From assembly GCA_016779605.1 (NCBI GenBank), contig JADHNH010000003.1, positions 1 to 64,000 of the forward strand: a stretch of DNA of 64,000 nt. The letters are read 5' to 3'. The notes below the pieces were generated by a model, which was given only the letters and a program-made list of their open reading frames with translations, did no database searches and was not told where the DNA came from. This document shows, in pieces, positions 20,164-28,753 of this stretch. This stretch comes from Nevskia sp. (GTDB lineage Bacteria; Pseudomonadota; Gammaproteobacteria; Nevskiales; Nevskiaceae). The stretch's first letter is position 1. Each line of letters begins with the position of its first letter. Made by a program: the position numbers and the translations under genes.

Positions 20164-21255
20164 ATGGCACTCAAATCACCGCTGTCACGGCTGCGCACGC
20201 GCGCCTTTCGCCCTTCGTCCTGGCTGGCCGGCGCCGGCCTGGCCCTGGCCGGCGCCGCCGCGCCGGCCTGCCTGGCCGCCGACGGTGCGGACCGCTCCGG
20301 CTGGTTCACGCTGACCGCGGAAAACAACAATTTCGCCGTCAACCAGGACCGCCATTACGTCAACGGCTTCAATTTCGCCTACCTTTCGGCGCCGCTGTCC
20401 GGCGGCAGCGGCTGGTTCGGCCGCACCGCGGCCGGCATCGAGGACGCCCTGCCGCCGCTGTTTCCGCGCGCCGGCCAGTCGATCGACCGCCGCTTCGAAT
20501 GGACCGCGCTGGGGCAGCAGATCTTCACGCCTTCGAACAAGAGCCTGGAGCCGCCCGACCCGCGGGACCGGCCTTACGCCGGATGGCTCTACACCGGCAT
20601 CAGCCTGCTGCAGGACCGCGACGGCCGCGAGCTGTCGGACCTGAGCGCCACCGTCGGCGTGGTGGGCCCGGGCGCGTTCGGCGAGCAGGTGCAGAACGGC
20701 TTCCACAAGATGTTCGGCTTCGGCAACGCCAACGGCTGGAAGCACCAGCTCAACAACGAGCCGGCGGTGACGCTGGAGTACGTGCGCAAGTGGCGCCTGG
20801 TCACTTCCCTGGCCGAGGGCTACGGCGTGCAGGCGGACCTGGTGCCGGAACTCGGCGCCGCCGTGGGCAATGTCTTCACTTACGCCGAAGCCAGCGCGCT
20901 GGTGCGCGTGGGCGTGGGCCTGGACGCCGATTACGGCCCGCGCCTGATGCAGCCGGGACTCACCGGCGGCGCCTATTTCAATCCGCAGCGCGCGGCGCGC
21001 TCCTGGGGCCTGAACGTGTTCGGCGGCATCCAGGAACGCGTGGTCGGCCACAACATCTTCCTCGACGGCAACACCTGGCAGGCGGGCCCGTCGGTCGACA
21101 AGTACCCGTTCGTGCACGACGAGGTGTTCGGCGTCTCGGCGTTCGGCTGGCGCAACGTGCGCGCCGACTTCACCTACGTGCGGCGCAGCCGGGAGTTCGG
21201 CGCGCAGACCGGCGTGGACCGCTACGGCAGCATCAACCTGACCGCGCGATGGTAG
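20164..21255 (+). CDS. LpxR-type lipid A deacylase family outer-membrane protein (DUF2219)
   Basis: 363 residues. A long signal peptide (about 1-39, cleavage after CLAA) precedes TLTAENNNFAVNQDRHYVNGFNFAY, the family start in which Asn and Asp near the barrel lumen bind calcium in LpxR. RDRPYAGWLYTG, HQLNNEPAVTLEY and the C-terminal strand ending in Trp fit a 12-strand outer-membrane beta-barrel. LpxR removes the 3'-acyloxyacyl chain from lipid A and so remodels LPS. The activity in this organism is inferred from family. Its stop overlaps the start of the next gene, so both are co-translated. Confidence 0.85.
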   Translation: MALKSPLSRLRTRAFRPSSWLAGAGLALAGAAAPACLAADGADRSGWFTLTAENNNFAVNQDRHYVNGFNFAYLSAPLSGGSGWFGRTAAGIEDALPPLFPRAGQSIDRRFEWTALGQQIFTPSNKSLEPPDPRDRPYAGWLYTGISLLQDRDGRELSDLSATVGVVGPGAFGEQVQNGFHKMFGFGNANGWKHQLNNEPAVTLEYVRKWRLVTSLAEGYGVQADLVPELGAAVGNVFTYAEASALVRVGVGLDADYGPRLMQPGLTGGAYFNPQRAARSWGLNVFGGIQERVVGHNIFLDGNTWQAGPSVDKYPFVHDEVFGVSAFGWRNVRADFTYVRRSREFGAQTGVDRYGSINLTARW

Positions 21256-22229
21256 CGGCCCCGATGCGCCGCGCGGCGGCGCTGGCGGCGGCGTTCGCCA
21301 TCGCCGCCAGCGTCGCGGCCGCGCGCGCCGACGAGCCGCCGCCGCTCAGCCAGGGCGCGCTGGCGCGCGGCTTCGCGCTGCCCAACCTCGGCCGGCCGGC
21401 CCTGCTCGCGCCGGGCAGCCGGCACCTGGGCCTGGATCTGACCGACGTCAACGAATTCGCCGACAAGTCCAACGCCCAGGAATCGCTGCTGGCCGACGGC
21501 GAGGCCGCGCAGCTTTCGCTGGATTACCGCCGCGGGCTGGCCGACGGCTGGGAGGCCGGCGTGTTCGTGCCGGCGCTGATCCAGGGCGGCGGCTTCCTGG
21601 ACTCGGTGATCGAGGGCTGGCACAAGGTCTGGGGCATGCCCAACGGCGGCCGCGAGAACTTCCGCAAGAACCGCTACCGCTTCGAATACGTGCGCAACGG
21701 GCAGGTACTGCTCGACGTCAGCCAGCCCAGCGCCGGCATCGGCGACCTGCAGCTCGGCCTGGGCCGCCGCCTGGCCCCGAACCTGGCGTTACGCGGCATG
21801 CTGCAGCTGCCGACCGGCGACGCCAGCCACCTCGGCGGCAATGGCGCCTTCAGCGGCGCGCTGTGGCTGGACGGCGCGCTGCCGCTGAATTTCCTCAAAG
21901 GCCTGAGCCTGCAGGCCTCCGGCGGGCTCAGCTACACCGGCGGCGGACAGGTGCTGCCGCAATTGCAGAAACATCTGCTGCCGTTGGGGGCGCTGGGCCT
22001 GGAATACCAGTTCGCCGCGCGCTGGTCGGCCGGGCTGCAGATCTACTTCCACGACGCACCGTACCGCGATACCGGCCTGGCGCCGTTGACGCGGGTGGCC
22101 GCGCCGCTGAGCGCCCGCCTGTCGTACCGCGCCGGGCCGCGCACGACTTTCCACTTCGGCTTCCAGGAAAAGGCCAGCGTGCTGGCGTCGCCGGACTTCG
22201 GCATCTTCATGGGCGCCGCGTTCGATTAG
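21249..22229 (+). CDS. DUF3187-family outer-membrane protein
   Basis: 326 residues with a cleavable signal peptide (about 1-28, ending ARA-DE). The rest is strand-rich with alternating aromatic and polar residues (LGLDLTDVNEF, ELSLDYRRG-like, GIGDLQLGLGRRL) and matches the DUF3187 pattern, a predicted beta-barrel of unknown role. The ATG at 21249 overlaps the TAG of the upstream deacylase gene. A second ATG at 21264 is also possible. Coupling to an LpxR-like gene suggests a role at the outer membrane, but no function is known. The stop overlaps that of the convergent RND pump gene. Confidence 0.75.
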   Translation: MVAAPMRRAAALAAAFAIAASVAAARADEPPPLSQGALARGFALPNLGRPALLAPGSRHLGLDLTDVNEFADKSNAQESLLADGEAAQLSLDYRRGLADGWEAGVFVPALIQGGGFLDSVIEGWHKVWGMPNGGRENFRKNRYRFEYVRNGQVLLDVSQPSAGIGDLQLGLGRRLAPNLALRGMLQLPTGDASHLGGNGAFSGALWLDGALPLNFLKGLSLQASGGLSYTGGGQVLPQLQKHLLPLGALGLEYQFAARWSAGLQIYFHDAPYRDTGLAPLTRVAAPLSARLSYRAGPRTTFHFGFQEKASVLASPDFGIFMGAAFD

Positions 22230-25200
22230 GCGCGCGCGCCCGGGAGCGGCGGGGCGGGCGGCGGCGCACCCGGCGGCGGCGGCCCGAGGCGGTTGACGCG
22301 CGCGAACGCCACCGGCAGCAGCAGCAGGGTCAGCAAGGTGGTGGACAGCATGCCGCCGAAGATCACCAGCGCCAGCGGCCGCTGCGCCTGCGAGCCGATG
22401 GCGTGGGAGAACGCCGCCGGCGCCAGGCCCAGCGCGGCCAGCAGCGCGGTCATCAGCACCGAGCGAAAGCGCCGGGTGGCACCTTCCACCACCGCGTCGA
22501 GCAGGCTCCAGTCGGGGTGCTGGGCGAGCTCGCGGATGCTGGCGATGAGGATCACCAGGTTCTGGATGGCGATGCCGAACAGCGACAGGAAGCCGATGCC
22601 GGCCGAGATGCTCAGGTCCTCGTGCGCCAGGTACAGCGCGCCGATGCCGCCGATGGCGGCGTAGGGAACGTTGATCAGCACCAGGGCGGCGTCGCGCGCC
22701 CGGTTGAACGCCAGCACCAGCAGCACGAAGATGGCGACCAGCGCCACCGGGATGATCACCACCAGTTTGCGCTGCGCCACTTTCATCTCGTTGAACTGGC
22801 CGTCCCAGTGGATCAGGTAGCCGCGCGGCAGCGGCACGCGCGCGGCGATGCGCGCCTGCGCCTCGGCCACCGCGCCGCCGAGGTCGCGGCCGCGCACGCC
22901 GAACTTGACCGCGATGTAGCGCCGCGCCGACTCGCGGTAGACGAAGAACGGCCCGTCGGCGAGGCGCACCTGGGCAACCATCGCCAGCGGGATGCGGCCG
23001 GCATCGGGCGTGTCGACCAGCAGCCGGCCGATCGCGTCCGCATCCGCGCGCACCGTCTCCGGCAGCCGCAGCACCAGGTCGTAGACCCGCTCGCCCTCCA
23101 GCACCTGGCTCTGCGGATTGCCGCCGACCGCGTTCAGCACCACGTTCTCGACGTCGGCGACGTTGAGGCCGTAGCGCGCCGCCCGCGCACGGTCGACGCT
23201 CAGGTTGAGCGTGGGCTGTCCCAGCTCCTTGAAGATGCCGGCGTCGGCGATGCCGGGCACCTGCTCCAGCTCGGCCTGGATCTGCTGCGCCTTGGCCTGC
23301 AGCACGTCGAGGTCGTCGCCGAACAGCTTGACCGAGTTTTCGCCCTTGACCCCGGACAGGGCCTCGTCGACGTTGTCCTGGATGTACTGTGAGAAGTTGA
23401 CGTCGATGCCGGGAATGCCGGCGAAGTAGGCCTGCAGGCGCTCGATGACATCCTGGCGGTCGATGGTGCGGCCGAACTCGCGCGGCGACTTGAGGTAAAC
23501 GCCGAACTCCTGGTTGAACACTCCGGTGGAGTCGGTGCCGTCGTCGGGCCGGCCGATCTGCACGGCGACGTCGCGCACCTCCGGCTGCCGCAGGATCTGC
23601 GCGCGGATGCGCGCGGCGACGCTGCCGGCGTAGGCCAGGTCCACCGTGTTGGGCAGCGTCACCCGGATCCACAGGTTGTTTTCCTCCAGGGTCGGCAGGA
23701 AGCTGGTGCCCAGGCTGACCAGCGCGGCCGCGGCCAGGCCCAGGCAGGCCAGCGCCGCCGCGCCGGTGCGCAGCGGGTAATGCACCAGCACCTGCAGCAC
23801 GCCGCGGTAGCGCTGCTGCATCCAGTCGATGAAGTGCGGCGAGCGCACCACCAGCCCGCGCCCGAATAAGGTGGACGCCGCCGCCGGGATGAAGGTGGTG
23901 CTCAGGGCAATCGACGCCAGCAGCGCCAGGCCCATGGTGAACGCCATCGGCTCGAAGATCTTGCCTTCGACGCCGCCCATCAGGAACAGCGGCGCGTAGG
24001 CGACGATGATGATCGCGGTGGAAAAAATCATGGCGCGCTGCACTTCCGCAGTGGCGGTGCGGAACACCTGCAGCGGCCGCAGCCGCCGGCGTTCCAGGTG
24101 CTGCATGATGTTCTCGATGACGATGACCGCGGCGTTGACGATCAGGCCGAAGTCGATGGCGCCCAGCGAGATCAGGTTGGCCGGCACCTGCTCCCAGTGC
24201 ATGCCGACGAACGACACGCACAGGCCCAGCGGGATGATCGCCGCCACGGTCAGGGCCACCCGCAGGTTGCCCAGGAAGATCCACAGCACCGCCAGCACCA
24301 GGCCGATGCCGACCAGCAGGGTATGGCCGACGGTGTGCACGGTCAGGTCGAGCAGCTCCTGGCGGTCGTAGTACGGCGCCACCTGCACGCCCGGCGGCAG
24401 GCGGCCGCTGGCGTTGAGGGCCGCCACCCGGCTGCGCACGCGGCCCAGCACCTCGGTGGCGTTTTCGCCGCGGCGCATGACGACGATGCCTTCCACGGTG
24501 TCGTCGTCGCCGTCGAACTGCACCTGCCCCAGGCGCTCGGCGTGGCCGGCCTGCACCGCCGCCAGGTCCGCCACCCGCACCGGCACGCCGCCGCTTTCGG
24601 CCACCACGATGTCGCCGATGTCGCGCAGCGACTCGACCAGGCCGACGCCGCGCACCACCAGCTGCTGCTCGCCGGCGTGCAGCAGGCCGCCGCCGACATT
24701 GGCGTTGCCGCTGCCCAGGGCCTGTGCCAGCTGCGCCAGGGTGACGTTGTAGAACTGCAGCCTGCGCGGGTCGGGCAGCACCTGGTACTGCTTGACCATG
24801 CCGCCGAAGCCGTTGACGTCGGCCACGCCGGGCACGCTCTTGAGCTCCTTGAACACCACCCAGTCCTGCAGCCCCTTGAGGCCGGTCAGGTCCGTGCCGG
24901 GTGCGGCGGCGAGCCGGTAGCGCATGATCTCGCCGGTGGCGTCGGCGTCCGGGCCCAGGGTCGGCTGCACGCCGGCGGGGAAATTCAGCTGGTTGAGGTA
25001 AAGGGCGACGTTCTGCCGCGCGTGGAACGGCTCCGTGCCTTCGCGGAACTGGATCGTCACCACCGACAGCCCGAACAGCGAGACCGAGCGCACCGACTGC
25101 GCGTCGGGCGCACCGGCCAGCGCGGTTTCGATCGGGATGGTGAGCTGCCGCTCGATCTCCAGGGTGCTGCGGCCGCTCCACTGCGTGATGACCTGCACGT

Positions 25201-25342
25201 TGAGCGGCGCGATGTTGGGATAGGCTTCGACCGGCAATTGCCTGAACGACCAGGCGCCCAGCGCCAGCAGCAGCCCGCAAACCATGAACACCAGCGCGCG
25301 GCCGCGGATGACGCGCGCCACGAAACGCTCGGCCTGGAGCAC
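22226..25342 (-). CDS. Heavy-metal efflux RND transporter (CusA/CzcA family)
   Basis: 1038 residues, normal for HME-RND pumps. An N-terminal helix is followed by a large periplasmic loop, six helices (about 335-530), a second loop and six C-terminal helices. The loop contains LTIPIETALAGAP and VNGFGGMVKQYQV. In helix IV the proton-relay triad aligned with CzcA D402/D408/E415 reads D397, N403, E410, so the middle Asp is Asn. The pump would export metal ions from periplasm or cytoplasm through the CusB/CusC-like partners encoded upstream. No ATG fits: the GTG at 25342, 6 bases after the adaptor stop with a G-rich ribosome site, is the most likely start. Metal specificity is undetermined. Confidence 0.88.
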   Translation of the reverse strand: MLQAERFVARVIRGRALVFMVCGLLLALGAWSFRQLPVEAYPNIAPLNVQVITQWSGRSTLEIERQLTIPIETALAGAPDAQSVRSVSLFGLSVVTIQFREGTEPFHARQNVALYLNQLNFPAGVQPTLGPDADATGEIMRYRLAAAPGTDLTGLKGLQDWVVFKELKSVPGVADVNGFGGMVKQYQVLPDPRRLQFYNVTLAQLAQALGSGNANVGGGLLHAGEQQLVVRGVGLVESLRDIGDIVVAESGGVPVRVADLAAVQAGHAERLGQVQFDGDDDTVEGIVVMRRGENATEVLGRVRSRVAALNASGRLPPGVQVAPYYDRQELLDLTVHTVGHTLLVGIGLVLAVLWIFLGNLRVALTVAAIIPLGLCVSFVGMHWEQVPANLISLGAIDFGLIVNAAVIVIENIMQHLERRRLRPLQVFRTATAEVQRAMIFSTAIIIVAYAPLFLMGGVEGKIFEPMAFTMGLALLASIALSTTFIPAAASTLFGRGLVVRSPHFIDWMQQRYRGVLQVLVHYPLRTGAAALACLGLAAAALVSLGTSFLPTLEENNLWIRVTLPNTVDLAYAGSVAARIRAQILRQPEVRDVAVQIGRPDDGTDSTGVFNQEFGVYLKSPREFGRTIDRQDVIERLQAYFAGIPGIDVNFSQYIQDNVDEALSGVKGENSVKLFGDDLDVLQAKAQQIQAELEQVPGIADAGIFKELGQPTLNLSVDRARAARYGLNVADVENVVLNAVGGNPQSQVLEGERVYDLVLRLPETVRADADAIGRLLVDTPDAGRIPLAMVAQVRLADGPFFVYRESARRYIAVKFGVRGRDLGGAVAEAQARIAARVPLPRGYLIHWDGQFNEMKVAQRKLVVIIPVALVAIFVLLVLAFNRARDAALVLINVPYAAIGGIGALYLAHEDLSISAGIGFLSLFGIAIQNLVILIASIRELAQHPDWSLLDAVVEGATRRFRSVLMTALLAALGLAPAAFSHAIGSQAQRPLALVIFGGMLSTTLLTLLLLPVAFARVNRLGPPPPGAPPPAPPLPGARA

Positions 25343-25347
25343 GTGCT

Positions 25348-26469
25348 TCAGCCCCCGGAGAGTTTCTGGTTCAGCAGCAGCGTGCCTTCCGTCACCACCG
25401 GCTGATCGGCGGACAGGCCGCCGGTGACGGCGAAGCCGCCGTCCACCGGCTGGCCCTGCACCGCCAGGCGGCGAAAGCGCGCCGCACCGTCGCGGACGAA
25501 GACATAGGCCTGCTCGCGCACCCGGAACACGGCGGCCGCCGGCACCACCAGGGCCGGCCGGGTGCCGACCTGCAGTCGGCCGCTGACGAACATCTCCGGC
25601 CGCAGCAGGCCGCCGGGGTTGGGCACGTCGCAGCGCAGTGCCAGGGTGTGCGTGGCCGGGTCCAGCGTGGGAGCGATGAAGCTCAGCGTGCCGGCGAAAG
25701 TGCGGCCGGGCAGCGCGTCGGTCTCGAACCGCAGCGGCTGGCCCAGGCGGATGCGCGCGTAGTCCGGCGCATAGACGTTGACGGTCAGCCACAGGGGATC
25801 GGGCCGCGCGATCGTCATCAGCGCGTCGCCGATGTTCAGGTAGCCGCCGGGATCGACGTTGCGTTGCATCACCACCCCGCCGACCGGCGCGCGCACCGCC
25901 AGGTATTGCGCGACCGCGCCGCTGGCCGCGAGCTGCCGGATATCCTGGTCGGCCGCACCGAGCACGCGCAGCCGGCTCTGCGCCGACTCGTAGGTGGCCT
26001 GGCTGTCGCGGCGCAGCTCGGCGTCGGCGTCCGCCGCCAGGGTGTCGCGGTAGCGCCGCGCCAGCAGGAATTCATTCTCGGCGGAGATGAAATCCGGGCT
26101 GTAGATTTCCGCCAGCGGTTCGCCGGCGCGCACCGCCTGGCCCTCGAACACGAATATGCGGCCCAGCCGGCCGGCGACCCGCGCCGCCGCGATGCGCAGC
26201 TGGCGCCGGTCCAGCGACAGCTTGCCGGTGACCGGCAGCTCGTCGGGCACCGGCCGCGCCGCCGCCGGCGCGGTCTTGACGAACTCGCCGCTGAAACCGT
26301 CGTCCGCGATCGTGCCGGGCGCGCTCGCCGCCGGCTGCGCCTTGTCTGCGCGCGGAGCCGCGGCGGGCGGCTGCAGGGCAGGCGCGGGCAGCGCCGCCTG
26401 CCGGCCCAGCCAGAATCCTGCCGCCAGCGCGGCGAGCGCCGCCGCGGCGAGCGGCCGCCAGGGCTTCAT
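25348..26469 (-). CDS. RND efflux periplasmic adaptor (CusB-like membrane fusion protein)
   Basis: 373 residues. A single N-terminal anchor (about 5-25) with a Pro/Ala-rich stretch, then barrel-sandwich and alpha-hairpin regions (RIFVFEGQAVRAGEPLAEIYSPDFISAENEFLLA is the lipoyl-like half followed by the hairpin) and beta-barrel PDPLWLTVNVYAPD. The PDFISAENEFL motif is typical of CusB-type heavy-metal adaptors. It lacks the C-terminal metallochaperone-like domain found in some members. Its ATG overlaps the TGA of the upstream outer-membrane factor gene (ATGA), indicating translational coupling. Confidence 0.9.
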   Translation of the reverse strand: MKPWRPLAAAALAALAAGFWLGRQAALPAPALQPPAAAPRADKAQPAASAPGTIADDGFSGEFVKTAPAAARPVPDELPVTGKLSLDRRQLRIAAARVAGRLGRIFVFEGQAVRAGEPLAEIYSPDFISAENEFLLARRYRDTLAADADAELRRDSQATYESAQSRLRVLGAADQDIRQLAASGAVAQYLAVRAPVGGVVMQRNVDPGGYLNIGDALMTIARPDPLWLTVNVYAPDYARIRLGQPLRFETDALPGRTFAGTLSFIAPTLDPATHTLALRCDVPNPGGLLRPEMFVSGRLQVGTRPALVVPAAAVFRVREQAYVFVRDGAARFRRLAVQGQPVDGGFAVTGGLSADQPVVTEGTLLLNQKLSGG

Positions 26470-27902
26470 TGGACGTCTCCGGGGGTTTGCACGACTTCCG
26501 CGCCGGCGGTGGCGGGCGCGGCCGGGTCCCTGCCGATCGCGGCGGTCAGCCACAGGTAGGCCTGCACCGCCGCACTGCGCGCCTGCACCACGTCCTGCTC
26601 GGTGCCGCGCAGGGCGCTTTGCGCGGTCAGCAGGTCGGCGAAGCTGGCGGCGGTGTCGCTGCCGTAGGCCGACAGGGCCAGCCGATAGGCCATCTGCGCC
26701 TGCGGCAGGCGCCTCTGGCGGGTGAACTCGAGTTGCTGCAGCGCCGTTTCCAGGCCGTGGTAGGCCGCCGCCACGGCCAGGTCCAGCTGCTGCAGGTTCG
26801 ACGCCTGGCCGGCCTGCGTGGCTTCGAGTTGCGCGCGCGCCTGGCCGAGCGCTGCACCCTCGCGGCGGAAGCCCCAGCTCGGCAGGCTCAGGCTCACGCC
26901 GAGCGAGTACATGCGGGTGGTCTCCGGATGCACCAGCGAGGGGTCGGTGTAGATTCCAGCCGACAGGCTGAAGTCCGGCCAGAAGCCGCGCCGCGCCAGC
27001 TCCACGCTCTTGCCGGCGGCCTGCAGCTGCGCCTGGCCGCCGGCGATCAGCGGGTTGGCCTGGCGCGCCATGCGGATCAGCTCGGGCAGGGGCTGCGCCG
27101 GCAGCTGCGGCGTGGCGTCGGCGCGCTGCACCTGCAGCGGCTGCTGCGAATCGCGCCCGACCAGCACGTTGATCTGCTCGAGCTGGTGGCGCGCCTGCTG
27201 GGTCAAGGCAAAGCGGCCGTTCTCCAGGGCGCCGGCGGCGACCTGCGCGTTGAGGAAGTCGACATAGGCGGCGGCATTGTTGGCGTAGCGCACCTTGGCG
27301 ATCTGCTTGATCTGCTCGAGCCGCTGCAGCTCCTCGTCGACGAAGCGCAGCTGGTCCTGCACTGCGCCGAGCTGGTAGACCTGCTGCTTGAGCTGCGCCA
27401 CCAGCTGGATCAGCAGGCTGTCGTACTGGCGCCCGACCGCCTCGGCCTGCGCGCCGGCCACTTCGCCGGCCAGGCGCAGCTTGCCCGGCCAGGGCACCGG
27501 CTGGGTGAAGCTCGGGTACGCGAAGAAGCCGGAATTGCGGTTGAAATCGAACGGGCCGCCGGTGTTGGCCTGCTCCAGCAGGCCGAGCTGCGCCGCCGGC
27601 AAGCTGTCGGCGATCGGCACCGCCAGCCGGGCCGCCACGTAGGCCTGCCAGGCCTGGCGCAGCTGCGGGTTGCTGCGCTTGAGCTGCTCGACCAGCCGCG
27701 GCAGCGACCAGGTGTCGGCCGCCACCGCGGGCGCCGGCCCCGATGATTCTTCGGGCGCTGGCCCGGCCATGACGCGACCGCCCGCGGCCGCGCACAGCAC
27801 CAGCGCGCACAGCGCGGCGCAGGCGCGACGCCGGGCACCGCGGGCGGCGCACGATGCCGTAAGGCGCGGCGCGGACGCACTGCTTTGCTCTGATCCCGTC
27901 AT
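26466..27902 (-). CDS. TolC-like outer-membrane efflux protein (CusC-like)
   Basis: 478 residues. An N-terminal secretion leader of about 46 residues ends near RVMA-GP. Two OEP repeats of long helices follow: LPRLVEQLKRSNPQLRQAWQAYVAAR at the start of repeat 1, and a related ELIRMARQANPLIAGGQAQLQAA at repeat 2, a typical internal duplication. It forms the outer-membrane channel of the metal RND pump. First gene of the three-gene efflux operon and divergent from the response regulator gene, with 173 bases between the starts. Confidence 0.88.
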   Translation of the reverse strand: MTGSEQSSASAPRLTASCAARGARRRACAALCALVLCAAAGGRVMAGPAPEESSGPAPAVAADTWSLPRLVEQLKRSNPQLRQAWQAYVAARLAVPIADSLPAAQLGLLEQANTGGPFDFNRNSGFFAYPSFTQPVPWPGKLRLAGEVAGAQAEAVGRQYDSLLIQLVAQLKQQVYQLGAVQDQLRFVDEELQRLEQIKQIAKVRYANNAAAYVDFLNAQVAAGALENGRFALTQQARHQLEQINVLVGRDSQQPLQVQRADATPQLPAQPLPELIRMARQANPLIAGGQAQLQAAGKSVELARRGFWPDFSLSAGIYTDPSLVHPETTRMYSLGVSLSLPSWGFRREGAALGQARAQLEATQAGQASNLQQLDLAVAAAYHGLETALQQLEFTRQRRLPQAQMAYRLALSAYGSDTAASFADLLTAQSALRGTEQDVVQARSAAVQAYLWLTAAIGRDPAAPATAGAEVVQTPGDVQ

Positions 27903-27993
27903 GGCCGCCGCTGCGAAATCCTTGAAGAGGCGGGCAGCCTAAGCGGAGCAGCTTTCTCGGCCCTTACGGGCGTGTCGCCTTGCAGGGCTACAG

Positions 27994-28020
27994 GGATATG
28001 TTGGATACGTTGGATATGTT
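27994..28020. promoter_or_regulatory. Three tandem 9-bp repeats between efflux operon and two-component system
   Basis: GGATATGTT, GGATACGTT and GGATATGTT follow each other without gaps in the promoter region between the divergent cusC-like and response-regulator genes. OmpR-type regulators bind direct repeats, so this is a good candidate binding site for the adjacent regulator. Confidence 0.45.
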
Positions 28021-28075
28021 ATAGGCTCTGCGGTCGATGGATTGCGCGGCCCCGATCCGCGCCGAGGATGCGAAC

Positions 28076-28753
28076 GTGCGTTTCCTGCTGATCGAAGACG
28101 ATGCCCAGATTGCCGATAGCCTGGCGCGCGCGCTGCGTGCCGGCGGCGACCGTGTGGACGTGTACGGCACCTGCCGCGATGCGGAGCAGGCGCTGCGCAG
28201 CGTGGAGTACGCGCTGCTGATCCTCGACCTGGGCCTGCCCGACCGCGACGGCGCCAACCTGCTGCGGGACTTGCGTGCGCGCAACGACCACACGCCGGTG
28301 CTGGTGCTGACCGCGCGCGACGAACTCGACGAGCGCGTGCGGGTGCTCGACCTGGGCGCCGACGACTACCTGTCCAAGCCGTTCGACCTCGCTGAGCTGC
28401 AGGCGCGCATCCGCGCCGTCACGCGGCGCGCGCTGGCCCGTTCCGGTGGCGAGATCGCCGTGGGCAAGCTGCGCCTGGACCTGGCGTCGCGCCACGCCGA
28501 CGTGGAAGGCAACATCCTGGAACTGTCGCCGCGCGAGCTGGGCGTGCTGGAAGTCCTGCTGCTGCGGCGCGGCCGCGTGGTGAGCAAGCAGCAGATCCAG
28601 GAGCACCTGTGCGACTGGAGCGAAGAGCTCACCGACGGCGCCATCGAACTGTATGTGCACCGGCTGCGCAAGAAGCTCAAGTCGGCCGACGTGGACCTGC
28701 GCACGGTGCGCGGCTTCGGCTACCTGCTGCGGGATTCCGCCGCGGCCGCATGA
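28076..28753 (+). CDS. OmpR-family response regulator
   Basis: 225 residues. Receiver domain (1-115) with acidic pocket EDD (7-9), phospho-acceptor D51 (LILDLGLPDRDG), Thr in LTARDE and Lys in LSKPFD. The C-terminal winged helix has ELSPRELGVLEVLLLRRGRVV and RLRKKLKSADVDLRTVRGFGYLL. The start is taken as the GTG at 28076 because GAGG lies 8 bases upstream and the receiver begins immediately. An ATG at 28037 would add 13 residues. Closest in character to TctD/QseB-like regulators. It is co-translated with the kinase and divergent from the metal efflux operon, which it probably regulates. Confidence 0.9.
   Translation: MRFLLIEDDAQIADSLARALRAGGDRVDVYGTCRDAEQALRSVEYALLILDLGLPDRDGANLLRDLRARNDHTPVLVLTARDELDERVRVLDLGADDYLSKPFDLAELQARIRAVTRRALARSGGEIAVGKLRLDLASRHADVEGNILELSPRELGVLEVLLLRRGRVVSKQQIQEHLCDWSEELTDGAIELYVHRLRKKLKSADVDLRTVRGFGYLLRDSAAAA

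Noticed and set aside
28037-28075. Alternative longer start of the response regulator
   Set aside because: ATG at 28037 adds 13 residues ahead of the conserved receiver start and has no ribosome site as good as the GTG at 28076.
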